From an uncultured Burkholderiales bacterium (GTDB lineage: Bacteria; Pseudomonadota; Gammaproteobacteria; Burkholderiales; Burkholderiaceae_C), in the NCBI GenBank assembly GCA_903953985.1, contig CAJBLW010000477.1:1-6239 (forward strand): a stretch of 6,239 nucleotides of DNA, read 5' to 3'. The notes under the pieces were generated by a model, which made no database searches, was not told the origin of the DNA, and saw only the letters and a program-made list of their open reading frames with translations. Position numbers and translations under genes: made by a program. This document shows, one piece after another, positions 1 through 5,942 of the stretch. Position 1 is the first letter of the stretch. Every line of letters starts with the position of its first letter.

Positions 1-192
1 AACAATCGAACGATTTCCAACACAAGCCAGCAGATGATTCTCAGACTGTTGAAGAACTAGGGGATGCCATTTCCTAAAGTGCTTTAAAGGTGTCACCCTT
101 TTCCAACACCACTAGAGGTCTGATTGGCATATTTTAGGCGCGATCAGGGTCATCGAGTAAATGACAATTTGAAAACAATATCGAGTTCAAGC
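1..192. other. AT-richer intergenic edge region, no supported gene
   Basis: This stretch lies downstream of the minus-strand IclR gene and is visibly richer in A and T than the rest of the window. The plus strand is open from base 1 to a TAG at 58-60 (19 codons, ending ..LRLLKN), which could be the tail of a gene starting outside the window but is too short to identify. A 5-bp hairpin, AAAGG (86-90) with CCTTT (97-101) around a 6-base loop, is followed by only one further T and is at best a weak terminator. The 10-mer TTTCCAACAC occurs at about 14-23 and again at about 100-109, probably by chance. No tRNA, insertion-sequence end or other gene was seen. Confidence 0.4.
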
Positions 193-1011
193 TCAAGGCG
201 CATGACGCGCCCATTGATGGCTGCGCAGTGCCTTTTCTATGGTGCTGGTGGCTTCTTCCAGTCCATTGACCAGCAGCGCGATGCGTGCTGGCGTCATCCG
301 ACTGTTCAAACCAGCCACGGTCACGGCACCGAAAACCTGCCCCAGGCTGTCCTTGAAATATTTTCCAAAGGCCGTGACACCTGGCGTGATGCGGTTTTTA
401 ATCACCGCATAGCCTTGCTCCTGTGCGTGCGCCATGGATTCTCGTAACTCGGCTTGTGGAAATCGCCATTCTGTCTCGATCGACGGCATCACCACCTTCA
501 GAGTTTCTTCAATTTCGTCGACATGCATTCCAGCCAAGATGGCCAATCCTCCCGCCCCCAGTCCCAGGGGTCTGCGGCTGCCCATTTGCAGCGTCACCAC
601 GCGCAACGTGCCAGGGCCTTGCTGAAAATCAATGCACACCGCTTCATGACCGCTGCGTTGAACGAGGTAAACGGTCTCGGCTGAACGAACAGCCAATCGC
701 TGCATGGCTGGCCTGCACAACTCTCGGACGTCAAACTGCTGCGCCGCTACCAAACCCAACTCGTAAGACAAGGGCCCCAGAACGTAGGCTTGGCGATCAT
801 CCAACTGCATGACAAAGCGCAACTTGATCATCTGTGCAAGCAGACGATGCACGGTGCTGTTGGGCAAGCCAGTTCTTTGGGCCAAGGCGGTCAATGGCGC
901 ACCACGCCGTCCAGCAGTGGCCAGCAAACGCAACAAGGCCACACCTCTGGGCAATGGGCCTTGATGTGTGAGATCGCCTGTGGAGGAGAGCAAAGAAGCT
1001 TCTATTTTCAT
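193..1011 (-). CDS. IclR-family transcriptional regulator
   Basis: This 272-residue protein has the normal length and two-domain plan of IclR regulators. An N-terminal winged helix-turn-helix spans about residues 22-80, with the recognition-helix segment LPNSTVHRLLAQ at 49-60. An effector-binding domain follows from about 95 to 262. It includes the family-typical stretch around MGSRRPLGLGAGGLAILAG (143-161) and GYAVIKNRITPGVTAFG (200-216). Such proteins bind small aromatic or carboxylic acids and either repress or activate catabolic genes. The gene diverges from the flavin hydroxylase, so that gene is a likely target. The ATG at 1011 has no Shine-Dalgarno sequence close by. A -10-like CATAAT lies only 10 bases upstream, so the message may be almost leaderless. 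A TTG at residue 7, preceded by AGAAG, is an alternative start. A palindrome at 1004-1022 covers the ATG, which suggests autoregulation. The family call is firm; the effector is unknown. Confidence 0.93.
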   Translation of the reverse strand: MKIEASLLSSTGDLTHQGPLPRGVALLRLLATAGRRGAPLTALAQRTGLPNSTVHRLLAQMIKLRFVMQLDDRQAYVLGPLSYELGLVAAQQFDVRELCRPAMQRLAVRSAETVYLVQRSGHEAVCIDFQQGPGTLRVVTLQMGSRRPLGLGAGGLAILAGMHVDEIEETLKVVMPSIETEWRFPQAELRESMAHAQEQGYAVIKNRITPGVTAFGKYFKDSLGQVFGAVTVAGLNSRMTPARIALLVNGLEEATSTIEKALRSHQWARHAP

Positions 1012-1022
1012 TGAATGGAAAT
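1004..1022. promoter_or_regulatory. Candidate IclR-family operator, imperfect palindrome (regulator/hydroxylase side)
   Basis: The arms ATTTTCAT (1004-1011) and ATGGAAAT (1015-1022) flank the centre TGA, with seven of eight arm positions complementary. Arm length, 3-base centre and sequence match the perfect palindrome at 5814-5832 at 15 of 19 positions. The site overlaps the IclR start codon and its candidate -10 box. It also sits just upstream of a weak candidate promoter for the hydroxylase. Such a placement would allow repression of the regulator and activation or repression of the hydroxylase. Binding by the adjacent IclR protein is inferred from position and from the TGGAAAT/ATTTCCA half-sites, which resemble those of E. 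coli IclR. Confidence 0.5.
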
Positions 1023-1051
1023 TATGTCACTCCGCCCTGTTGTCCTGCCAA
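1021..1051 (-). promoter_or_regulatory. Candidate promoter of the IclR gene
   Basis: On the minus strand, TTGGCA (1046-1051) can serve as a -35 box and CATAAT (1021-1026) as a -10 box, with a 19-base spacer that is slightly long. The expected transcription start falls near 1014, only a few bases before the ATG at 1011. This would give a nearly leaderless transcript and would explain the missing ribosome binding site. The -10 overlaps the operator-like palindrome at 1004-1022. Confidence 0.35.
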
Positions 1052-1055
1052 TAAT
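1025..1055 (+). promoter_or_regulatory. Weak candidate promoter of the hydroxylase gene
   Basis: AATAAT (1050-1055) is a fair -10 box, but the only -35-like sequence at a usable distance is TGTCAC (1025-1030), with a 19-base spacer. A poor -35 immediately downstream of the palindrome at 1004-1022 fits an activator-dependent promoter, as known for IclR-family activators such as PcaU and PobR. The transcript would start about 60 bases before the ATG at 1123. Confidence 0.25.
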
Positions 1056-1122
1056 GTTCAGCGTTCAGTCCAATGGTCACCATTGCCGCCTGAATCAGCC
1101 CCATCACCCACTGAACAACGAC

Positions 1123-2775
1123 ATGCAGGCTCAAAACGCAAGATTGAATGATGTGGATGTCCTGATTTCAGGCTATGGCCCGACGGGCGCGACACTTGCT
1201 AATTTGATGGGCCAGCGAGGCTACCGCGTCCTGGTCATCGATCAAGAGTCCGCCATTTACGACAAGCCCCGGGCGATCACGGCTGACCAAGAAGTTTTGC
1301 GAATATTGCAAGAATTCGGCGTTGCGGATGAAGTGGCCGCTGCCAGCACACCCCATCCGGGCACAGACTATGTGGGCTTGCAGGGCCAAGTTATCAAGCG
1401 CTTTTACCCTGCCCCACCGCCCAATGCACTTGGTTGGGAGCCCAGTTGGATGTTTGTTCAACCCGACTTGGAAGCCGTGCTGCGCAAGGCTGTTGACCGT
1501 CAGCCTAATGTGCGCAGCCTCTTGGCCCATCGGCTGATCGGATTTGAGCAAGACCAAAACACCGTCACGGCCCAGATCCAGCGCTTGTCCGACGGCGAAC
1601 CACTGACTGTGCGTGCACGTTATGCGATTGCCGCAGATGGTGCCAGCAGCATCGTTCGCAAACAACTGGCGGCCCCAGTGGAGGACTTGGCCTTCGATGA
1701 ATGGTGGTTGGTGGTGGATGCATGGATCAGTGGCCCGATCGATCTACCAGAACGCTGCGTGCAATACTGCCGCCCCTCACGCCCAGGGACTTACATCGTG
1801 GGACCGGGAACGCTGCGCCGTTGGGAAATCAAGTTGTTGCCCCACGAAGACCCCTCTGACTACCGCGACAACCATGAGGCAGTCTGGCGCATATTGGGCG
1901 AGTTTGTGGACACCCGTTCACTGACGCACTGCCGCACCGCGGTTTACCGTTTTCACGCCTTGGTGGTCCATGAGTGGCGTCATGGTCGGGTCTTTCTGGC
2001 GGGCGATGCGGCGCACCAGATGCCTCCTTTTTTGGGGCAAGGTCTTTGCGCGGGTATCCGGGATGCCAGCAACCTGGCTTGGAAACTGGATGCTGTGATG
2101 CGCGGCCTATCGGGCGATCATTTGCTCGACTCGTACACGGTTGAGCGGAAAAAACATGTCCGCACTGTCGTGGGGCACGCCAAATCGTTTGGTCTGATCA
2201 TCGGCGAACTGGACGTGAACAAAGCCCGCGAACGGGACCGCATCTTGGAACAGGATCTGAGGCTAGGCCGAGCGGAGACGATTAGGCAACGGTTTATTCC
2301 AGGACTCGAATCAGGTTTGATGGCCCACAAGCCCAACGGTGAATTACAAGCCGGTGCGGGTGAATTGTTCATCCAGCCCTGGGTTCGGCTCAGGCAAGGC
2401 GATTGGCAACTGCTGGATGACTTGACCGGTCCGCGCTTTGTGATCGCGATCTCATCTCGAGACACATTGAGCGCACTGGATCCAGACTCACAAGCCATCA
2501 TTCAGGCTATCGATGGCCGATGTGTGCTTGTGCAAGCTGGCACCGATTCAGGCCACGAAGCACAAGACGCACACAACACCCCCATCTTTGAAGAGCGCGA
2601 TGGCCTGCTTGCTCAGTGGTTAGCGGCTCACCATGCGGTTGCAGTGATTGCACGCCCAGACAAATATGTCTATGGCATCGCACAAAATGCGCATGACTTG
2701 CGGCAATTGCTTCTGGAACTCCTTGCCGCCTTGATCGAACCGACGGTGCATGGCGATCGGAATGAACAAGGATGA
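1123..2775 (+). CDS. FAD-dependent aromatic hydroxylase, MhpA-like (class A flavoprotein monooxygenase)
   Basis: The product (550 residues from this start) should use NAD(P)H and O2 to hydroxylate a phenolic ring in the cytoplasm. All three class A fingerprints are present. GYGPTG at 17-22 is the N-terminal FAD-binding GxGxxG, with acidic D40 ending that fold. ADG at 171-173 is the DG motif. LAGDAAHQMPPFLGQG at 292-307 is the GD motif in the form typical of the 3-(3-hydroxyphenyl)propionate hydroxylase (MhpA) group, followed by CAGIRDASNLAWKL. A thioredoxin-like C-terminal domain follows. MhpA of E. coli is 554 residues. The frame is open to an ATG at 1015, but the extra 36 residues (His- and Pro-rich) look non-coding, and that ATG lies inside the operator-like palindrome, so the ATG at 1123 is preferred even though its ribosome binding site is poor. 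The gene diverges from the IclR gene. Substrate is unproven; resorcinol, 3-hydroxybenzoate or hydroxyphenylpropionate-type compounds are possible for this family. Confidence 0.9.
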   Translation: MQAQNARLNDVDVLISGYGPTGATLANLMGQRGYRVLVIDQESAIYDKPRAITADQEVLRILQEFGVADEVAAASTPHPGTDYVGLQGQVIKRFYPAPPPNALGWEPSWMFVQPDLEAVLRKAVDRQPNVRSLLAHRLIGFEQDQNTVTAQIQRLSDGEPLTVRARYAIAADGASSIVRKQLAAPVEDLAFDEWWLVVDAWISGPIDLPERCVQYCRPSRPGTYIVGPGTLRRWEIKLLPHEDPSDYRDNHEAVWRILGEFVDTRSLTHCRTAVYRFHALVVHEWRHGRVFLAGDAAHQMPPFLGQGLCAGIRDASNLAWKLDAVMRGLSGDHLLDSYTVERKKHVRTVVGHAKSFGLIIGELDVNKARERDRILEQDLRLGRAETIRQRFIPGLESGLMAHKPNGELQAGAGELFIQPWVRLRQGDWQLLDDLTGPRFVIAISSRDTLSALDPDSQAIIQAIDGRCVLVQAGTDSGHEAQDAHNTPIFEERDGLLAQWLAAHHAVAVIARPDKYVYGIAQNAHDLRQLLLELLAALIEPTVHGDRNEQG

Positions 2776-2786
2776 GCAGGCCAAGC

Positions 2787-2810
2787 CCGAGAGCGCTGCG
2801 GCGCTGTCGG
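2787..2810. terminator. GC-rich hairpin between convergent genes
   Basis: CCGAGAGCGC (2787-2796) pairs with GCGCTGTCGG (2801-2810) around a TGCG loop: a 10-bp stem with one G-G mismatch. It lies in the 62-base gap between the stop codons of the hydroxylase (plus) and the solute-binding protein (minus), so it could stop transcription from both sides. Neither strand has a T-run after the stem, so it is not a classical intrinsic terminator and may act as an RNA end-stabiliser or with Rho. Confidence 0.4.
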
Positions 2811-2837
2811 CGGCGATCAACGCCATGAAGATGGGCC

Positions 2838-3797
2838 TCATTGTTGCGGAATATTGGCTTCCTGCACGACTTTTTTCCACTTGCCAATTTGCGTTTGCGC
2901 ATACTGCTTCATCTCCAAGCCACTGGCAGACGGACTGGCCAGCCCACCGGTCCCTTCGAGCTGCTTGACCACGGCAGGATCTGCCAAGACTTTGAGTGTG
3001 GCGGCATGGATCTTTTGTGCCACTGCGGCGGGCAAACCTTTGGGACCCGCCAGCGCCGTCCAAGAGTTGACATCAAAGTCCTTGACCGTTTCACGTAAGG
3101 GCGCAACGCCTGGCAAAAATGGCGAGGGCTCCACCGAGGTGACCCCTAAAGCGCGGAGTTTTCCGCTTTCGATCTGAGCTTTGGTAACGGTCACAGAATC
3201 GAACATGAGGTCAACCCTGCGAGTGAGCACATCTTGCAGCGGTGCGGCACCCCCTCGGTAAGGAATGTGGTTCATTTGAACGCCCGCCAGAGACTGGAAC
3301 AGTTCACCCGACAAGTGCTGGGTGGAGCCAACCCCCACAGAGCTGTAGCTCACTGTCCCAGGCTGGGATTTGGCAACGCGCACCACATCTCCAACGGTCT
3401 TGAACGGGCTGTCGCTGGCAGTTGCGAGAACAAAGGGGAAGCGCGTCACCATCGACAACCAATCAAAATCTTCCACGGGGTCAAAGCTTTGTGATTTGTA
3501 CATGGCGGCCGATACCGCATGCCCTCCTGTGAGCAAAATCAAGGTGTAGCCATCTGGGCGTGCTCGCGCCACGGCCGCACTGGCCAGGTTACCGCCAGCC
3601 CCGGTCTTGGCCTCGACAACCACCGGCTGTCCCAATTCACGGGACAAACCCTGGGCCATGATGCGTGCAATCGTGTCGGCATTGCCCCCTGCGGCAAAGC
3701 CTTGTACGAGAGTGATGGGTTTCTCGGGAAAACCTTGCGCCACAGCCAGCGGCATGCCGATCAAGGTTGAGAAACAAAAAAGGGCCGTGCGAATCAT
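2838..3797 (-). CDS. Bug/TctC-family periplasmic solute-binding protein
   Basis: This 319-residue protein is a periplasmic substrate-binding component of the tripartite tricarboxylate transporter type, in the family greatly expanded in Bordetella, Cupriavidus and Comamonadaceae. A signal peptide is clear: MIR, a hydrophobic core, then AVA at 18-20 with likely cleavage before QGFPEKP. The mature protein opens with the family pattern FPEKPITLVQGFAAGGNADTIAR, where the GG at 37-38 and D41 belong to the ligand-binding loop. VVVEAKTGAGGNLAS (59-73), PDGYTL (81-86) and HIPYRGGAAPLQDVL (177-191) are further family hallmarks. Ligands of Bug proteins are usually carboxylates, so an aromatic or ring-cleavage acid is plausible here. 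It is the last gene of the operon, 35 bases after the VOC gene, and has the best ribosome binding site in it. No TctA or TctB membrane subunit is in the window, so it would have to use a channel encoded elsewhere or act as a sensor. Confidence 0.95.
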   Translation of the reverse strand: MIRTALFCFSTLIGMPLAVAQGFPEKPITLVQGFAAGGNADTIARIMAQGLSRELGQPVVVEAKTGAGGNLASAAVARARPDGYTLILLTGGHAVSAAMYKSQSFDPVEDFDWLSMVTRFPFVLATASDSPFKTVGDVVRVAKSQPGTVSYSSVGVGSTQHLSGELFQSLAGVQMNHIPYRGGAAPLQDVLTRRVDLMFDSVTVTKAQIESGKLRALGVTSVEPSPFLPGVAPLRETVKDFDVNSWTALAGPKGLPAAVAQKIHAATLKVLADPAVVKQLEGTGGLASPSASGLEMKQYAQTQIGKWKKVVQEANIPQQ

Positions 3798-3803
3798 GTG
3801 TGT

Positions 3804-3809
3804 CTCCTT
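3804..3809 (-). promoter_or_regulatory. Ribosome binding site of the solute-binding protein gene
   Basis: AAGGAG on the minus strand lies 6 bases before the ATG at 3797. It fixes the start and indicates strong translation, consistent with an abundant periplasmic protein. Confidence 0.8.
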
Positions 3810-3832
3810 GCTTGATTCAGATAACTGCTGCC

Positions 3833-4405
3833 TTAAGCTTGAGGCCGTACATAGCCGGTAGCTGCTCCGAAAACGGTATGGCGCTGTGACCAGTCGTGGG
3901 TCTTATCCCAAAGCGCCAACACCTCTGGCGCCTCATCCACAAACTGCTGCAGCCTGACCGGATCTTGGCAAGTGCGTGCGGTCAGTTCCAGTCTGTGCCC
4001 CGATGGATCGAAGAAATAAATGGAGGTGATGAAGTCGTCATGGTTGGTCGGACCCACCACGTTCAAGCCCTTCGCTTCAAGTTCCAGTTTGGCTTTCATG
4101 AGGGTGGGCACATCCTGTACTTCGAAGGCAAAGTGCTGAATCCACCCGGGGGTACTGGGATCCCGGCCTGATTTCTCGCCCTCGTCGAGTGGACATTCAA
4201 AAAAAGCAATGTTGCTGCCGTCTTCCATCTCCAGAAAGATGTGCACATGGGGGCTGTATTTGCCGGTCGACGGCACATGGTCCTCGCCCATGGCGTGAGA
4301 AAACTTCAAGCCCAAAATCTGGGTGTAGAAGTCCACGGTCTCTTTGGCATCAGCGCATCGAAAAGCCGCATGGTGTAGTTTCTTGCAAAGCATAGGGTTC
4401 CCCAT
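3833..4405 (-). CDS. VOC-superfamily (glyoxalase/extradiol-dioxygenase fold) protein
   Basis: This 190-residue protein carries two VOC beta-alpha-beta-beta-beta halves: about residues 8-72 (KLHHAAFRCADAKETVDFY to NIAFFE) and 87-145 (GWIQHFAFEVQDV to DPSGHRLELTA). Predicted metal ligands by position are H12, E70, H91 and E140. The two-His, two-Glu set is that of glyoxalase I, while H12, H91 and E140 alone would fit a type I extradiol dioxygenase. A C-terminal extension of about 45 residues (from CQDP) follows the fold. In this operon it probably acts on a ring-cleavage product or on a hydroxylated aromatic, as a lyase, isomerase or dioxygenase; the sequence cannot decide. The ATG at 4405 directly follows the NIPSNAP stop codon (TGAATG). 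A second ATG at 4393 is preceded by GGGGA (4399-4403) at 5 bases and gives MLCKKLHH, a more typical family start, so 4393 is a serious alternative. Confidence 0.9.
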   Translation of the reverse strand: MGNPMLCKKLHHAAFRCADAKETVDFYTQILGLKFSHAMGEDHVPSTGKYSPHVHIFLEMEDGSNIAFFECPLDEGEKSGRDPSTPGWIQHFAFEVQDVPTLMKAKLELEAKGLNVVGPTNHDDFITSIYFFDPSGHRLELTARTCQDPVRLQQFVDEAPEVLALWDKTHDWSQRHTVFGAATGYVRPQA

Positions 4406-4762
4406 TCAGGTGTTTGTCTTGATTCCGGCGCCATCAGGCAGAGCTTGCCACGTTGGTGTAAAAAATGCGGCGGGGGTCAGGATTCGCGATTCCTGCCTGA
4501 CGAGCAGCGGCATCATTTTTTGAACGTACGTCTTGAAATCTGGATCCGCCAACAGCGCCGCACGCCGCTCGCTCCGCTCCTTCAGGTCTTCATAAGCCCA
4601 CAAATGAATGACCTGATTGAGTTCGCCAATTTCGCTGCTGTAGTAGCCCACCAAACGACCGAGGATGCGCTGCTGAATCACAAAACCTTCGGATTGGTAG
4701 AGCGCCAAATAGTCCCTCAATTTGCCAGGATGGGTGGTGTAAGTGCGCAGTTCGATCAACAT
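4406..4762 (-). CDS. NIPSNAP-family protein
   Basis: A small 118-residue protein with the NIPSNAP (dimeric alpha/beta barrel, ferredoxin-like) pattern. It opens MLIELRTYTTHPGKLRDYLALY, then has LGRLVGYYSSEIGELNQVIHLWAYEDL at about 34-60, the Arg-rich ERSERRAALLADPDF segment, and ends RQESRILTPAAFF. Bacterial members often sit in aromatic or carbonyl-compound catabolic operons, but their reaction is mostly uncharacterised; a role as a small isomerase, mono-oxygenase-like enzyme or chaperone is possible. The frame extends upstream to an ATG at 4816, but that start would overlap the FAH gene by 47 bases and add residues unlike the family. The ATG at 4762 has AAGGA (4773-4777) 10 bases upstream and leaves a 7-base gap after the FAH stop. 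Its own stop touches the next start, which suggests translational coupling. Confidence 0.9.
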   Translation of the reverse strand: MLIELRTYTTHPGKLRDYLALYQSEGFVIQQRILGRLVGYYSSEIGELNQVIHLWAYEDLKERSERRAALLADPDFKTYVQKMMPLLVRQESRILTPAAFFTPTWQALPDGAGIKTNT

Positions 4763-4769
4763 GGGTCTG

Positions 4770-5750
4770 TCATCCTTTTGCCACAGCGTTGTCGATGGCG
4801 CCAAACAATGAGGCACCCTTTGCGTCCAACATGTCGATGCGAATGCGGTCTCCCACTTTCAACCATGGCGTCGTCGCTGTACCGTCGCGCAATTCTTCAT
4901 CAGCACGTTTTTCAGCCAAGCATGCATAGCCTGTTTGACTGTCCAGATTGGATACCGCCCCAGCACCAATGATGGTTCCCGCGCTCAAGGATCGGGTGCG
5001 TGCCGCGTGAGCAATCAGTGTGGGGTAGGTGAAGAACATGTCTCGCCCGGTGTTGGCGCAGCCCATGGGGATGCCATTGATGAAAGACAAGATGGGCATG
5101 TCCAGCTTTTCGCCGTCCCAAAACTGGCCCAACTCTTCGGGGGTCAGAGCCACAGGAGAGAATGCGCTGGTGGGCTTGGCCTGCATGAACCCAAAACCCT
5201 TGGGCAACTCGGTACGTGTGAGCGTGCGCAAGGTGTAATCGTTCAGCAGCATCAACATTTTGATGTGGCGGCCGGCCTCGCTGGCAGGCGTTCCCATGGG
5301 CACATCATCGACCACGACCGCGAGCTCAGCCTCGTAGTCAAGTCCCAAGGTCTCATCCGTGATCAACATCGGCTCGCGCGGACCGATGAAACGGTCTGAC
5401 AAGCCTTGGTACATGAGCGGCTCGGTTTTGTAGTTGGGGGGCATCTCAGCACCACGTGCCTTGCGTGCTTTTTCCATGTGGTGCAAATAGACGGACCCGT
5501 CCAAAAATTGGAATGCCCGCGGAAAGGGGCTGGCCAAAAGTACCGGGTCAACCGTGAAAGTATTGTCCACGGTGCCCAACTCCAGTTGGGCCGCCACAGA
5601 CTTCAGCAAAGGTTCCACCTGCGCCCATCGCTCAATGGCTTCTTGCATCGTGCCTGCGATGTGCGCAACCTTGACGCCGCGAGAAAGATCGCGGCTCACA
5701 ACGATGAGCGCGCCATCCCGTCCTGCTTGATTCAGGCTTGCCAATTTCAT
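4770..5750 (-). CDS. Fumarylacetoacetate hydrolase (FAH) family enzyme
   Basis: This 326-residue protein belongs to the FAH superfamily, whose members hydrolyse, decarboxylate or hydrate keto-acid products of aromatic ring cleavage with a divalent metal. An N-terminal domain (1-75) precedes the catalytic core. PFPRAFQFLDGSVYLHHMEKARKARG (75-100) places D84 and H91 seven residues apart, the spacing of Asp126 and catalytic His133 in mammalian FAH. DYEAELAVVV (138-147) supplies metal ligands E140 and E142, LLNDYTLR (168-175) supplies D171, and QAKPTSAFSP (190-199) carries the conserved lysine K192. The motif order is that of true FAH rather than of the short MhpD/HpcG hydratases, yet the protein is shorter than the roughly 420-residue fumarylacetoacetases. 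The ATG at 5750 has AGGAG 9 bases upstream. It is the first gene of a four-gene minus-strand operon behind a perfect palindrome. The exact substrate is unknown; an acylpyruvate-like C-C bond hydrolase role is the best guess. Confidence 0.93.
   Translation of the reverse strand: MKLASLNQAGRDGALIVVSRDLSRGVKVAHIAGTMQEAIERWAQVEPLLKSVAAQLELGTVDNTFTVDPVLLASPFPRAFQFLDGSVYLHHMEKARKARGAEMPPNYKTEPLMYQGLSDRFIGPREPMLITDETLGLDYEAELAVVVDDVPMGTPASEAGRHIKMLMLLNDYTLRTLTRTELPKGFGFMQAKPTSAFSPVALTPEELGQFWDGEKLDMPILSFINGIPMGCANTGRDMFFTYPTLIAHAARTRSLSAGTIIGAGAVSNLDSQTGYACLAEKRADEELRDGTATTPWLKVGDRIRIDMLDAKGASLFGAIDNAVAKG
4773..4777 (-). promoter_or_regulatory. Ribosome binding site deciding the NIPSNAP start
   Basis: AAGGA on the minus strand is embedded in the last codons of the FAH gene, 10 bases before the ATG at 4762. 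It supports that start over the in-frame ATG at 4816. Confidence 0.6.
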
Positions 5751-5759
5751 GCTGTCCGT

Positions 5760-5764
5760 CTCCT
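5760..5764 (-). promoter_or_regulatory. Ribosome binding site of the FAH-family gene
   Basis: AGGAG on the minus strand, 9 bases before the ATG at 5750, fixes that start. Confidence 0.75.
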
Positions 5765-5778
5765 AAGGGTGTTCACTC

Positions 5779-5808
5779 ATATTCTGATGCGACCCTGAAA
5801 AATGTCCG
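5779..5808 (-). promoter_or_regulatory. Candidate promoter of the FAH-NIPSNAP-VOC-Bug operon
   Basis: On the minus strand, CGGACA (5803-5808) matches four of six -35 positions and GAATAT (5779-5784) is an acceptable -10, with an 18-base spacer. The weak -35 lies two bases from the palindrome at 5811-5835. This is the usual layout for an activator bound upstream of the polymerase. The implied leader is about 20 to 25 bases and contains the AGGAG ribosome binding site. Confidence 0.4.
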
Positions 5809-5810
5809 GC

Positions 5811-5835
5811 TTGATTTCCACCGAGTGGAAATCAA
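5811..5835. promoter_or_regulatory. Candidate operator, perfect 11-bp inverted repeat
   Basis: TTGATTTCCAC (5811-5821) and GTGGAAATCAA (5825-5835) are exact reverse complements around the 3-base centre CGA. An exact 25-base dyad of this kind in a non-coding gap is very unlikely by chance and is typical of a dimeric regulator site. The TTTCCAC/GTGGAAA halves resemble sites described for IclR-family proteins, and a degenerate copy lies beside the IclR gene at 1004-1022. It sits just upstream of the candidate -35 of the FAH operon, so activation is more likely than simple blocking. The identity of the binding protein is inferred. Confidence 0.7.
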
Positions 5836-5942
5836 TTGAGGCATGCAGACCGCAACTTGTTGAGCGGCCTCCTAAAGCGCAAGCAAGGTGAAGGCAAAGT
5901 CCAGGGAGTACCGAAAGCGACACAAATAAGAATCCTTTGATC

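Noticed and set aside
1015..1122. N-terminal extension of the hydroxylase to the ATG at 1015
   Set aside because: The added 36 residues are not flavoprotein-like, the total would exceed the family length, and the ATG lies within the operator-like palindrome beside the divergent IclR start.
1168..1665. A 165-codon minus-strand frame inside the hydroxylase gene
   Set aside because: It is fully antisense to the FAD-binding region, whose motifs are clear on the plus strand; there is no ribosome binding site or family pattern.
4763..4816. Longer NIPSNAP start at 4816
   Set aside because: It would overlap FAH by 47 bases and add residues absent from the family. The ATG at 4762 has a suitable AAGGA.
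4445..5399. Two plus-strand open frames (4445-4972 and 4935-5399) opposite NIPSNAP and FAH
   Set aside because: They are antisense shadows of well-supported genes. Their peptides are rich in His, Gln, Arg and Cys and have no conserved motif.
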